From the NCBI GenBank assembly GCA_032433595.1, contig JASWJB010000136.1:1-64000 (forward strand): 64,000 nucleotides of DNA. The letters are read 5' to 3'. Below, in pieces: positions 35,796 to 47,658 of the stretch; position 1 is the first letter of the stretch, and the number at the start of each line of letters is the position of its first letter. The stretch is from Conoideocrella luteorostrata. Lineage: Eukaryota; Ascomycota; Sordariomycetes; Hypocreales; Clavicipitaceae. The position numbers and the translations under genes are program-made. Below the pieces are notes generated by a model that saw only the letters and a list, made by a program, of their open reading frames with translations, was not told the DNA's origin and ran no database searches.

Positions 35796-38063
35796 ATTAG
35801 CGGCAGGTTGTGGCAGAGGTATTTCTTCAACAGTATTTCACAGCTGTCTCCACCACGAAGCAACGCCCGGATAATGAAAATATAAGGCAACTGTTCAAGC
35901 ATCACGAGACATGCCGACGCCGTCTTCGGGAAACAGAGCGATCAGCTTTGAGGCCCGCCCACAAGTCCTGCCTGGTCAAAACTCCGGGTGGGCTAACCAA
36001 GTCGCATTGGAGTTGCAATCCAGCGAGCCTCGGAGACGTTTCATATACAGGCAGCAGGACAGACGCAACGGCGTGTTGAAGACGGTGTGAGAAGCCGCCG
36101 AGAAGTGGAAGGGAAGGGAAGCAGTTGGCGGAACCGACTTGCTGTACGTATCAGAAGGGCGGGAAAATAATGATGGAACCTACCTGAGTCGTACGGGGAA
36201 GATAGACTTGCACAAACGGTGTGACCGCAGGATGAGCCGCTGGACACAAAAAGCAGTCAGATGGTAGAATATTAGAGCGGTTGGCGCCGCGTCCCAATGG
36301 CTAGACTCCTGCACCTAAGGTCTCGCGGCCACGACAGGAAATTGAGATGGAGGGGTGCCTCGACGGCTTGACTGGTTGAAAGGTAGAATCAAGGCGTGTA
36401 CAAATGGAGTCTGGTGGTCAGTGTCTCGGGCTGCACACTTGCTTGAAGACATTCAATTGATGCATGTCCTATGGGCGAGCATACATAAAGAGGGCATAAA
36501 TGCATCGGGATGCATGCAGTACGGGACAAAGTGCATACAATCAGTATGCATACGAGTCAACCAGAAAAGATACTTAGGTTGAGGACTTCGGGATTACATC
36601 TGAAGATTCTGGCGTGGGGAATCGGGCTCTTGAAGAAAGGGCGGTCGGCGGTCTAATACGACTGCAGCTGCAAATGCAACCGCAACGGAAAGCACCCATT
36701 GCTCCTGCCGGCTGGTGCATTGGGTGCATTGCATTGGGTACTCTCTACTCTCGCCCATGTACTCCGTACCAAGGGTACTTGATAAGTAACGACTTCATTG
36801 AGCTTCGGCTAGCTGCACTGGCGATGAGAGCTGTGGTGCCACGTCTGTCTCGACCCCGTCTGCTCCATAGGTCGGATGGCACGCAACTTAGCTTCTAGTT
36901 GTCGTGGCTCATATTGATCCCACTTCAGAGCGCCTGCTAACTAACTAACTAGTTAGCTGCAGCTTCCACGCACGATACATCATGGCCCGAATATGAGCAC
37001 ATCCCAAGTCCTTCAGGCCCAACCCGGACAACAGCAAGCCAGTAAGCCGACAAGTCCAGTCGAATGTGGATTGACCATTTAGGGGTGACAAATACCTTGC
37101 GAACTCGAGCAAGGCGGATCGTACAACGCGTCTTCCGAGGATGAAACTATGGACGGAGCTTACATAACTACGTCCGTAGAGCCCTTCACCGTCAATCAAC
37201 ATATGCCGTGCGAGGAGCATTGGTACTGGTATCTGGACGCGGCCCAGGTCTTTCAATATGGTGTCAAAACCCGTAGTAATTTGTACATCTTAAAATAGAC
37301 ACAGAGTAAGTCAAACAATTCAGCAGCCAAGGACGTTCCTGTAATGGACTGGGATGAGTGAGTTCGTCCGAGGTAACTAGTAACTAGTTAACTAGTTACC
37401 CCTCAAAACAGCCAAGACAAAACTCCGTTCAGAGTACGGAGTAGTTTAAGCCAATTTAGACACAGAGGGACACGAGCCGCAGAGACAGCGAACTGGGAGC
37501 AAGGTTAGTAATTGTTAATACCACTCACCACCCCACAAGTTGGAATTGATATTGCCGATCAGATCTCTGCTGGACATCATATTGCAAAAAGAAAGATAGA
37601 TAGGCCATATTCTATTGAGCCCTATCGGACGTGACTACTCACTCATCTGACCGTGATACACTTGGGAACTCCTCCAAGCGTCAAAAGATGGCATATTGCC
37701 TATTTCTCAATGCGCTTCTGGTCTTTGACAAGCATAGCATAACCTCTCCATACCCCTTTCCCGCATTGTAAAAAGACGGCAAACGATAAGAATAAATAAG
37801 AAAAAAAGGCCAATGGTTTTTCTTTTTGTTGGCTGCTGTTCCATGTCATTGCCGCAGACTCTCCAAGTGTAAGTGACAAACTCAGGCCCACTCTATTCCC
37901 AACCTCAACTTGACCTGAAAAAAAGACACCTGGTCATCAACAACATATCTCAGGTCATAGGTATTCCATGCCACGACTGGGAATCGAAGCCTTCCGCCCC
38001 ATCGAATGAGCTGGTCATACTAAACGATTGCATGAATCAGCACGGTCAAGCCAATTTGGCCCC
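35796..38063. other. 2.3-kb intergenic region upstream of the Obg GTPase gene
   Basis: No gene is confidently supported. The longest minus-strand frame (36945-37256) has protein-like composition but no recognisable motif and no convincing upstream exon. Exact motif copies lie at 36760 and 37435, and a perfect 20-base palindrome at 37380-37399. The final ~200 bases should contain the promoter and leader of the Obg GTPase gene. Confidence 0.45.
37380..37399. repeat. Perfect 20-base palindrome centred on TTAA
   Basis: GTAACTAGTTAACTAGTTAC equals its own reverse complement. A further TAACTAG copy immediately precedes it, and a related TAACTAACTAGTTAG lies at about 36938-36955. Confidence 0.8.
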
Positions 38064-39845
38064 ATGCCGCTCCTGCGATCAGTGGCAATCCGCCCATCGT
38101 CACGAATCTCTCACGTGGTGTTAACCCACACAACCCGACAGCAATCTAGACATTCTTCCTCTTCCTCTCCTAGCTCTCCGAAATCCGCCTCACACAATGA
38201 CCTCCCCGAGTCGCGATTAAACCCCCGCCCCGACGACTACGCATCCCCCAACTTCGCAGACAAAGCCAACCTCACCCTGTACGCCGGCCGCGGTGGCAAC
38301 GGCTGCGTATCTTTCCTCCGTGAGGCTTTCCTCCCCGACGGCCCTCCCAATGGCGGCGACGGAGGCACCGGAGGAAACATTTACATCCAAGCAGCGCATG
38401 GAGAAACCTCGCTTCATAAGCTAGCCCGGCGGCGGTTCATCCGCGCAGGGCGAGGAAAACATGGCCAGGGAAGTGCAAAGGGCGGTGCCCGCGGCGAGGA
38501 CATAGTCATCACGGTGCCCGTGGGTACGATTGTACATGAGTTGGAACGCCAGGATCCCGCTGCCGAAGAGGCCATGAATATAAGAGCTTATCGGGCATTG
38601 CAGAAGGAGAAGCGGAAAGAGCAGATCCTGCTTGAAGAGGAGAAGAAACGAAACCCCGCGGCAGAGGAGGAAGTTGAAGACGAGATAATGGATAGGAAAG
38701 GCCGCCCGAAGTCGTCTCCCGAGGAAATAGACGACAATGAAGAACTTGAACTCGACGATCCATCACGGCATAAATGGTTGCTGTACCCCGGCATGTCCAA
38801 GTCTGAAATGAAGAGCACTTCGTTTCCTCGCCTCCCCCGACGACACGCTCTTTTACAACAACCCCCCGCGCCAATATATCTCGATCTATCACGCCCAACT
38901 CCACGTCCCATCCTCCTCGCCGCAGGTGGGATCGGCGGCCTGGGCAACCCGCATTTCACATCGCGGGAGCACCCGAAGCCGATATTCGCTACAAAAGGCG
39001 ACGAAGCCGTGTCTATGAAAGTGACACTTGAGCTGAAGCTCCTAGCCGATGTTGGTCTTGTTGGGCTCCCTAATGCAGGGAAGAGCACCTTGCTGCGTGC
39101 CCTGACGAATAGTCGCACCAGAGTCGGGAGCTGGGCGTTCACAACCCTACAACCAAACATCGGGACAGTCGTGCTGGATAAATACTCTGGCCATCCTACC
39201 ATTACCCGCGCCCCCCCTCGCAAGCTGTCTGATGAATCGACAGAAATCCAGCATCTCGAGCCTAGGACAAGATTCACCGTTGCCGATATCCCAGGCCTCA
39301 TCGAAGGTGCCCACCTCGACCACGGGCTAGGGATTGCATTTCTGCGACACGTCGAGCGTGCAGGCGTGCTAGCCTTCGTGGTTGACTTATCTGCCGGCAA
39401 TGCGGTGACTGCCTTGAAAGCACTATGGCATGAAGTCGGCATGTACGCCCAAATACGTGACGAGGAAGAGCGGGATCGTGAGCTAGAATCCCATATAGAA
39501 TGGGAACCGGTGTCAGATCCCACCATTTCCCGCGGAACCATTAACCTCATGAATGCAGAATATGCCAGCCCTGCGGCGTTTCCAGAAGGGCACGCTCAAT
39601 CAGGTCTGCACATCGCAGGGAAGCCATGGTTCGTGGTGGCTACAAAGGCGGATCTGCCGGACACACAGGCAAACTTTGCTGAATTGCAAAAGTACTTGGA
39701 GGGAATTGCAAAAGGGGAGGCCAAGCATCCAAGTGGTGTGGAAGGTGCCTGGACAGACAAGTGCACTGCGATTCCGGTGAGTGCAATTTACGGACAGGGT
39801 GTGGACAGGATTGTTCATTGGACAGTAGGGTTACTGGATGAATAA
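38064..39845 (+). CDS. Mitochondrial Obg-family GTPase (Mtg2-like)
   Basis: This is an intronless protein of 593 aa. The first in-frame ATG gives MPLLRSVAIRPSSRISHVV, a basic, Ser-rich mitochondrial presequence. The Gly-rich Obg domain follows (LYAGRGGNGCVSFLREAF, GGDGGTGGNIYI, RAGRGKHGQGSAKGGARGED). The G domain has all motifs: G1 GLPNAGKST from residue 334, switch FTTLQPNIG, G3 DIPGLIEGAH from 408, G4 ATKAD (TKAD 527-530), and G5 VSAIYGQG. Mtg2 associates with the mitochondrial large ribosomal subunit and is needed for its assembly. Between VPVGT (residue 151) and PILLAAGGIGGLGNPHF (282) lies an insertion of about 120 residues, highly charged and Glu-rich (EEEKKRNPAAEEEVEDE), not present in bacterial Obg. 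It ends 202 bases from the convergent Trm4 gene. Confidence 0.93.
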   Translation: MPLLRSVAIRPSSRISHVVLTHTTRQQSRHSSSSSPSSPKSASHNDLPESRLNPRPDDYASPNFADKANLTLYAGRGGNGCVSFLREAFLPDGPPNGGDGGTGGNIYIQAAHGETSLHKLARRRFIRAGRGKHGQGSAKGGARGEDIVITVPVGTIVHELERQDPAAEEAMNIRAYRALQKEKRKEQILLEEEKKRNPAAEEEVEDEIMDRKGRPKSSPEEIDDNEELELDDPSRHKWLLYPGMSKSEMKSTSFPRLPRRHALLQQPPAPIYLDLSRPTPRPILLAAGGIGGLGNPHFTSREHPKPIFATKGDEAVSMKVTLELKLLADVGLVGLPNAGKSTLLRALTNSRTRVGSWAFTTLQPNIGTVVLDKYSGHPTITRAPPRKLSDESTEIQHLEPRTRFTVADIPGLIEGAHLDHGLGIAFLRHVERAGVLAFVVDLSAGNAVTALKALWHEVGMYAQIRDEEERDRELESHIEWEPVSDPTISRGTINLMNAEYASPAAFPEGHAQSGLHIAGKPWFVVATKADLPDTQANFAELQKYLEGIAKGEAKHPSGVEGAWTDKCTAIPVSAIYGQGVDRIVHWTVGLLDE

Positions 39846-40046
39846 ATGGAACCAGCCTCAATCAAAATCGGGATGAAGTGATGCATCAGTATCACCAGTT
39901 ATGTATCATAGATGTACAATTCAACTCATGTAACAAACACCTTTTTTTTTTTTGCGTAAACATGAGAAAAATTATCAAATCCCGTATAACCCTCAATCCA
40001 ACTTAAATCCAATACATGCAGACCTAAAATTCACAATAGCAGCCCA

Positions 40047-42712
40047 CTAGGCATCATCCGGAGAGGGTAAATCTTCAACAGCCATATTCTCCGTTGGCTG
40101 TTCCTCCTGGGTAGCGCTCTCCTGCTCTGGAGCGGGCTTCTGTCCGCCACTGTTCTGATTTTTCTGCTTATTCAGAGTATTGTTGACCAAAGGTGTGGTA
40201 TCGTTAAAGATCCTCAAAAGCATGGCCGCACGATCCTCTTTGGGCAGCATGAGATTCAGCGAGTGTATGCTCTTCCACAACGGCAAGGCCATACGCTCTG
40301 TAAACTCAGGATCGCCCGCTTCCGGCTCAATACGTAGTACGCAGCAACCCATGCTCACGTCACGAACCCGCTCTCCAATCTCATCATACTTCTTCCAGTC
40401 CTCACCCGAAATCCGGGGAAACATTTCGATAAGGAGCTTACGCAGAGTCTCCTTCTTGTGAAGGTGGATGACTCGTGGCTCACCCACATACCCTTGTACA
40501 ATAGGCATGCCCTCCGACTGGATTCGCCATCTGCATACCTCGGCGGACGGGGCATCTTGCTTCATGTACATGCGTACACCACCATGAACAAAACGCACGC
40601 CTCGCCCTTCATTCTCGGTCAAGATGTCACGAATGAGAGCAGTGGTGTAGTATATGGCTTTGGCGGGTTCGCCGACCTCGTTGCGGACCATGTAGCGGTT
40701 GTCAGGGAAGCGGGTGGACAGATTGTAGAATTGCTTGATATTTTGGATCACTGGGTGGGATGGGTCAAGATACTTGAAGGGCTCTTCTGGCGGACCCGAC
40801 TTCTTGGGCTTGCTCACTGCTTCGGTAGATTGAATCAATGGCGCTAGGGTAGTAATAGATGAATCGGGCTCGGTTTTTGCCTTCTTGGCTGCTTGCTGCT
40901 CGGTCTCGTCTTCGAGAGCCCTCTTGCTGCCTTTAGTTGACGCGTCGCCCACAATATCATTGTCGACAGGCTTGGACTCGGCCGACTCAATAGCTGCAGT
41001 AGTTGCACCTTCAGCGGTCTCGGTGTTTTCTGCGGGCTTGTCATCAGACGCGTTTGCCTCTTTCTTCAATCTGTCATTCGCGATAGCGGCAGCAGTGGCG
41101 GCAGCGTTGGCGATAGCGGTCGCCGTCCTGGGGTCGTTCTCATTTCTAGCCTTGAATTCGGTCTTCTTTTCCAATACGGTTATGAAAAAGCCACCAGTGT
41201 CCTGGAGGTGAGGATAGACCCTCATGCAGCGCTCCAGGGGTACGTCGTGGCAGTCAGTTCCTTCTAACTTGGGGAACATGGACTGCGAGACGCGGCCAGG
41301 AACCACGCCACCGTTCTCCTCTCGGGCAAATTTCTCAACTTCCTCCCAACTATCCCACATGCGGTATGCCTTGTCCATGATCTTCCATTTCCTCAATCCT
41401 GGTCTCCTGACTAGATTGGGTAGCTGGTCGCTGCAGTCTAGAATCTCTACGTTGCTGGGTCCTCCGCATCGTTCAATGGCAGATGCGACGACTGACTCGT
41501 TTTCGACAGGATTCATACTGCAAGTTGAGTAGACGACTCGACCACCGACCTTGAGAAGCTGGAGAGCTCGGACAAGAATTCGGATTTGAGTGTTGTGCAA
41601 GCCCAGGGCATTGCCTGGCTGCCAGTCTTTCCACAAATTGGCATTTTTTCGCAGAGTACCGTCGCCGGAGCAAGGGACATCGGCTAGAATACGATCAAAC
41701 TTGAGGTAGGTAGGCTTTGCGTTCGAATCGGTAGAGGGAAGTTTGAGAGATGGAAATTGCGTGGCATCATGGTTCGTAACGATGATGTTGGGGGAGGATA
41801 GACGTTTGAGCTGATGCACCAGCATGTGTCCGCGCTTGTAGTCCGAGTCATTTGCAATTAAAAGACCAGTAGCACGTCCGTGGTCTGAAGGATCAGCCTC
41901 CAAATCAGCGTCAATCTCATCTTGTGTTTCATTTCCAAGGTTGAGACCATCATCCTTAGCAAACTTGCGCAAGACCTTGCGCACGCGGGCTTCTTCGCCG
42001 TGATGAATCATCTCGATGAGCTGCGCAGACTTGCTTCCTGGTGCGGCGCACATGTCTAGAACAACCATTCCAGGCCGTAAATCCATTAAGCATGGCGGAA
42101 TCATGCTGACCACCTCCTGTCTGCTGATATTTCCAACAGTGGTCTCGGACACGAGGAACTTTTGGAAAGCTGAAAATGGGGGAAATTTGCGAACGACATT
42201 TTTCGGCGTAGTCATCCACCAAGCCAACTCGTCGGGATACCAGGGCACAGGTTTTGGTGCTTCAACAGGTCTGCCATCATGATGCTCGATCTTCGTGATC
42301 TCGGGAATATAGCGCGTCTGGAGAAGTCTCTTGACCGACAAGGCATGACTATTGCCAATATTAGTACACAAGCGGACCAAACGTAGTGCCGGCTTTTGGA
42401 AGAAGAAAGCCTACCCTCGAGAACCGGTGAATCGGAAACTATTTGGTAGCTCCCGTCTCAGGAATTCCCAATATTGCTGCTTCTCCTCCTCCGGAAGCTG
42501 GAGTAAAGTGTTGTAGTACTCCTCAAGCTTCTCGCTGTTCTTGTCGAAGGGCGCATAGTCACGCCAGCCGCCGTTCGAAGCTTGCGCATTGCCGCGACCA
42601 CCGCCACCGCCGCCTCGTCGGCCTTTGCCCTGCAATTGACAGACAAATTAGTACTGGGGTATTTCATTAAACAAGTATCTGCTAAACTTACCCTGAAACC
42701 TTTTTTACCCAT
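40047..42712 (-). CDS. tRNA (cytosine-5) methyltransferase Trm4/Ncl1 (NSUN2 type)
   Basis: Minus-strand exons 42712-42692 (21 nt, MGKKGFR), 42629-42415 and 42348-40047 join in frame to 845 aa. The second intron has a GTACTAAT branch site. The Gly-rich GKGRRGGGGGGRGN stretch leads into the N-terminal domain (WEFLRRELPNSFRFTGSRG). The Rossmann methyltransferase core has the SAM-binding MCAAPGSKSAQLIEM (about 178-192), DRILADVPCSGDGTLRKN with the release Cys at 305, and VYSTCSMNPVENE with the catalytic Cys at 355. The enzyme forms 5-methylcytosine in tRNA in the nucleus. A C-terminal PUA-like region follows an Ala/Glu-rich, probably disordered insert. The Arg/Gly start may aid RNA binding. It is longer than yeast Trm4 (684 aa) because of the insert and tail. 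Confidence 0.94.
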
Positions 42713-43281
42713 TGTTATGGGTTGACGTCGGGAGTGGTTAAGCTGCTAAATGAGAAAATGGAAATTTTCCGTTTGGCGAGGGAAAAAAAAAGAAAAGTCC
42801 AGAAAGCTGCTAGGCAACTAGGTTAGCCAGTGATGCAGCTGCGGATGCGAATGCGGATGGGTGCCGTGCCCCGCCATGGCTTTCCGCGACAGCTGCGCTA
42901 CTCCGTAGGTGGCGTCCATTTATTAGCCCCAAAGCTTGGCTTCAAGGCTTCATATAGTTTGTATGTGCAAGTGCGAGAACTTGCGGACGGATATCGATCT
43001 GACCCGGCAATTTGTGCAAATGTAATAGTTTAATTAGGCGTGGTTAGATCGTAACAACTTCTTCTGTGGCGTCTCAAGCGTGAAATAGAAGGAATAATCA
43101 CCGTATTTCTTCCCACTATCGTCTTATGTTTTTTAATTTGGGGCCATGGCGATGAAGTAGAGAAGGATGTTCAGGGGGGTACACCCACGGAGATGCTGGA
43201 CTTTGGCTAAGATTCACTATAAAAATGACTAATTGGGTGTTCATGTCCAAGTTTTGGACCATGTGCAGTTCATTGAACTAC
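42713..43281. promoter_or_regulatory. Trm4 upstream region / Utp21 3' flank
   Basis: These 569 bases separate the Trm4 start from the Utp21 stop. They contain an exact TACTCCGTA copy at 42899-42907, about 190 bases upstream of the Trm4 ATG, and an A-run at about 42782-42791. No gene is visible. Confidence 0.4.
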
Positions 43282-46200
43282 CTATGTACGGGGGCTTCTA
43301 AGGAAGCCAATAACGCCGCTGCAGTAACTAACAAGGTCATCTAGACGGCTGCACTCCTTTTCTTGATGCAACTTCCATTGCTCCAATGTTGCCAACAGAG
43401 TTTGGTTTTCCATTACAGCGTCAAAATGAAGACGTAGAAACACAGTCATCCACGCTTGTGTCAGTTCATAGTCTTTTCGAGCTTTGAGTTGGGCCGTCAA
43501 GGCTAGAATGAAGTGCAGAAGCTCATTTGATTCATCGTGTCCATCACCAATTGACAATGACCGCAGCTCGAGATCCGCGTTCGAAGGGGACAAGGACTTG
43601 AGGTGTTCAACAAATTCACAATCTGTATAATTATGTCAGCGCTCATCAAAGCTATCACAAAATCCTTGAGATAGGGACATGTTGCATACAATTATTTATT
43701 TCGGCTCCTTGGCGAAGTTTGGTCGAAAACTGCTCCTCGAACCGGGCTCTGTCGAGCTTCGTAATGCGAGACTTAGAATCATCTTCCTTTGCATCAGTAA
43801 CGGAATCTTGTCCCGGAGTTTTTATACCAGACGTCGATGGAAGGAAGAACGGGGCCTTTTCCGGAAGCTTCGGTGCTTCTGTGGGTTTGTTTCTCTCCTT
43901 GATCAAATCAAGATGTAGTAATGTTTGCCATCGGCTCTTCGGGACCAAACTCAACGTCGTCAGCTCGGAGCTCAGTTGATCCACAGAAGGAACAACAGTA
44001 GCGTCGTCGACTTCCTCTTGGTCATCCTCAAACGCACCCTCCACCATGCCCTCGTTCCCTTCTCCAGAAACTGTTGGTGCAGACACCAGTCCAATTTCCT
44101 TTTCTGAGATTTGTCGGGTGGGTACGTGCTTGAAGAGGGATTTGTTTGTCCAAAGCGTAACACCTGGCTCGTCTTCAAGCGTCGCAGCTAGATACTCGCC
44201 GCTAATGGACATGTCCAGTGCAGTACACGGCTTTTCTAGGCGAACAGCATCAATGAGATGGCTCGTGGGCAAGTCCCAAACGCGGACAACGTGGTCGTTA
44301 GATGCGGCAATCACCCATCGTCCGTCGTGAGAAAAACAGATGTCATTGATCGAGTCTCGCGGACCCCAGAACTCTCGGATCGTCTTCTTTGTTTCCATGT
44401 CCACTATTCGTACGGACATATCATCGCATGCGAACGCCAGTAAGTTGCTGGCCGCATGATACTTGCAAGAAGTAGGATAGGTCATTGGCGCCCAGTCAAG
44501 CTGCTCGAGGAGCGTTCCAGTGAGGAAGTCCCAGAACTTGATTTTGCCATCTGATGAGCACGACACAATCGACTTGCTCATTGCATCAACAATGAGACCT
44601 GTCACTGCTCGTGTATGCCTTCCGGTACCCTGTAAATATTTCCGCCCACCACTAGCTTGTAGCTGCGCGACATCATCAGCTTGTCTCAGCTGTTGGAGAC
44701 GCACCTGACGGGCTTGCGACGGCGTTAATCGAGATGGGAATCGCTGGCGATGCACTCCAGATTGCAAATTGAACATGTCGATGCCGCCTCCTTCAGATCC
44801 GACAATGGCAAAAGTTCCACATGGGCTTATGGCAACACTTGATACATTGGTGCCATCGCCAGTCGGGAATGCCCAGCGGCCCGCTCGCTTCCTGCCCCAG
44901 AACCACGTTCTAGCGTGAGAGTCTCCTTTGTGTGCAGTCACAACGCTCTCCCATCCAGTCATGCCGCTGATTTCAGCATCGACTTTCTTTTTACTTTCGC
45001 TGTGGCCCCTTTGCCAAATGGGCTGCTTTCCGGGTATTGCCCCAATGCCCCCGTCCCTGTTAAGAGACATGGCAATGCTGGTAATCTCAGGAGCCTTCAG
45101 GTCCTCCAATAAGGTTGTAGAGCCATGAGCTACTGCGTTCGAAGACAAAATTCCAATCTTCTTTGCCCTCTTGCGCAGCTGGCCTTGACTCAACTCCGTG
45201 CTCTGACCGTCACGCCGCAAACTCCACCCCCAAAGACTTCTATCCCGACCACCACTAAGAAGCCATTTATTCCCACCTTCAGATCCATCAAAGTCGGTGG
45301 GCAAGAAGTGCAGGCAGTTCACAGGCCCAGCATGACCGCTTCGTGAATGGAGAATCCGTGGTATCGGAGAAAATGGCGTCGTGTCGAATATCCAAGTTTT
45401 CAATGAATTGTCCAGGCCACTGGACACAATGACCGGCTGGCCTGCCAAGAATTCAACTTTATTGATACCGCCTCTGACACTCTTTCCGTCGCGAGACGGA
45501 GGATCATGAGCACTTCGCAACACTCCCATTACTCGTGCACCTTTGTTCAGATCCCAGAATGTAACATCCCCAGTAGCGTAGCTGGCTGTAGCCATCACAC
45601 CATCCTTTCTGCCGTCGTGTCCAGCACCCATACCATCAGTTCTGAAAGATATAGAGTTGACCGGGGCCTCACTGCTGCCAGCTTCAATTTGAAGCACTGC
45701 ATTATCCGTGAGGATGTTTGTAATAATCAGGGTGCCTGAGGAGTAGGCAATCGCCAGGAGAGACAAGGCCGTAGTCGGCTGCATGCAAGTAACAGAACCG
45801 CAGTCAGGTGTTGGGGGAAGAACGGTGTAAATCAATTTGCCAGTGCTGATATTCCAAATTTCTACCCACCCATCTTTACGACCAACAAATATCTTATTTA
45901 GAAAGGTTGGCATGCTAGTTACGCCTCCAGTGATTTCGTTGCCGCGATTGTTGGCAGCCATAGTTTGGAGAGTGGTATAATGCTCGAGAGTAGCAGTCTT
46001 GAAAATTTCGATTCTTGTGGTCGCGCAAGCAACAATCCAAGAACCAAAAACAAATATTTGCTGAACGGGCTCGGCAAGGTCAGAGGGCAGCTCCAGCTGA
46101 TTCACTTTCTTACCTCTCTGGAATACCCAAAATCCCTGAGGCTCATCATTTGAGCCATTGCCCCAGGCAGCAAATACCTTCTCTTTCCAGGCGTAAGTAG

Positions 46201-46544
46201 CAGTAATCATGGCCGGAGTCTGAGGTCGAGTCACAAAGACGAGATTTAGCCCTCGACGCAAGTCGTAGGTTTGCAGCGCCTTCCCGACGGAAGTCGTTAG
46301 TTGGAAAGTAGTGTTGCCTAGAGGTATCGAGGTAAACGGAACGCTTGTTGACGACACAAGACCAACTGTCTGGGATAAATCAGGAACGTTAGTCAGCTGA
46401 TATTTGATGCTGAGATCGCAAAGTGAAGCATACTCTGAACGGAGCAAATATTCTAGATGAGCTAGCCACATCTTTGGCAGCAGCCTTCACAGATGAAACC
46501 TTCTGGCGCTTTGCCAGAGGCCCGTCTGGATTCAAATGCGGCAT
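43282..46544 (-). CDS. U3 snoRNP-associated WD40 protein Utp21 (WDR36 type)
   Basis: Minus-strand exons 46544-46434, 46369-43690 and 43622-43282 join in frame to 1043 aa (yeast Utp21 939, human WDR36 951). The first exon ends SSRIFAPFR and joins TVGLVSSTSVPFTSIPLG, the conserved N-terminus of the family. Two WD40 propellers follow, with repeats such as NKIFVGRKDGWVEIWNISTGKLIYTV, RSGHAGPVNCLHFLP, SCSSDGKIKFWDFLTG and ICFSHDGRWVIAASNDHVVRVWDL. The C-terminal Utp21 domain contains LSLVPKSRWQTLLHLDLIKERNKP and, across the last intron, CEFVEHLKSLSPSNADLELRSL. Utp21 belongs to the UTP-B subcomplex of the small-subunit processome in the nucleolus, needed for early 18S pre-rRNA cleavage. No anomalies were found. 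Confidence 0.94.
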
Positions 46545-47658
46545 CTTTGGTTAGCTCAGCAATCGCAGTGATCTCGCTCCTTCATTACTGACGACGACGA
46601 TCTGACCCAGCATATTTAATTCGGATGGTGCAGCTAGAAAAATTTGGGCGGTGAAGGATGCTGGACAACATTCTGCCGACCCAAGCCCCACTATGAGACT
46701 CTAAAACCCGGTGCCGCCGTCGACCACCTGTTGAACCCGCCACCAACGGCTCACTCAAGCAAGACGGCACACGGGCACATGGGCTGATCTGGCGATGTCA
46801 TTAGTCCGAGATGCCCAGGACAATGCAGCTCGAACTCGTCCGAACGGCAATGCAGGGACGGGTTGACAGGCATTTGCATGGACCAGTTGACGTTCGTCTG
46901 CGTAACAAACTAGCGCTGCATGAGGACAATCCCTAGAGATCCGAGGTCTGGGTCAAGTCCTGGCCCAGGATATATTTAGCCGTGCATGCTCCTAAGACTA
47001 TTGTCCTCGTTTCCCTCTTCTAGAAGAATGCATCTACATGCGGAGTGCATATCGTTGCGTCACCCACCAAGATGGTGCCAGACCTGGATGTAAAATATTA
47101 CAACACGCTCGAACGCCGAACACGCTACGGAGTAGAATGAGCGCCTATCATATGACAGTCAAATGGTATCGATGCATGCGGGCTTGGTGCTCAACATTGA
47201 CTCTCAGCGGCGCCCACAAATTGCCCCGGACAGCCAGGGCATGACAATTGTTCGCCCAGATGCGTCTGAATCATAACCACGAACAATCTCTCCCCCACCC
47301 CCCCCCCTGAGGGCGTCAAGGGGAAACAGTTTATAGCACACAGCACCTCCATGTTTATCAGCTTCAGAAACTATTCAACAAAAATATACTGATTCGCAAA
47401 AGCAACGATGCGCAAGTAGAAAGAGCAACTTTAGATGCCAGACCAGACTGGGTCAGACCCTCCTTTGCCTCTCCCGCCATCCACTATCCGGAGCGGCGTC
47501 TCTTCCCATACTTATCCAGCCAGCAACGCCGCAAACCGGCCTCGCCACCGCCGGTCCAGGTCCAGGTCCAGCAGGTCCAGGTCCTCCATCCCATCCCATC
47601 TGCACAAGTGTCGGGAACAGACTTTTTTACTGGGAGCCCACCCTCGATCCAATCCACC
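46545..47658. promoter_or_regulatory. Divergent promoter region of Utp21 and Vip1-like genes
   Basis: A 1.1-kb region lies between two divergent starts. It has one exact TACGGAGTA at 47126-47134 and a C-run at about 47290-47306. From about 47440 it is pyrimidine- and CAG-repeat rich (GTCCAG repeats at 47553-47580). Open frames extend upstream of the chosen Vip1 start but lack an in-frame ATG. Confidence 0.45.

Noticed and set aside
36945..37256. 103-codon minus-strand ORF with protein-like composition (LKDLGRVQIPVPMLLARHML)
   Set aside because: No recognised family. A stop lies just upstream, with only a weak possible splice acceptor and no convincing preceding exon. It could be a relic but cannot be supported.
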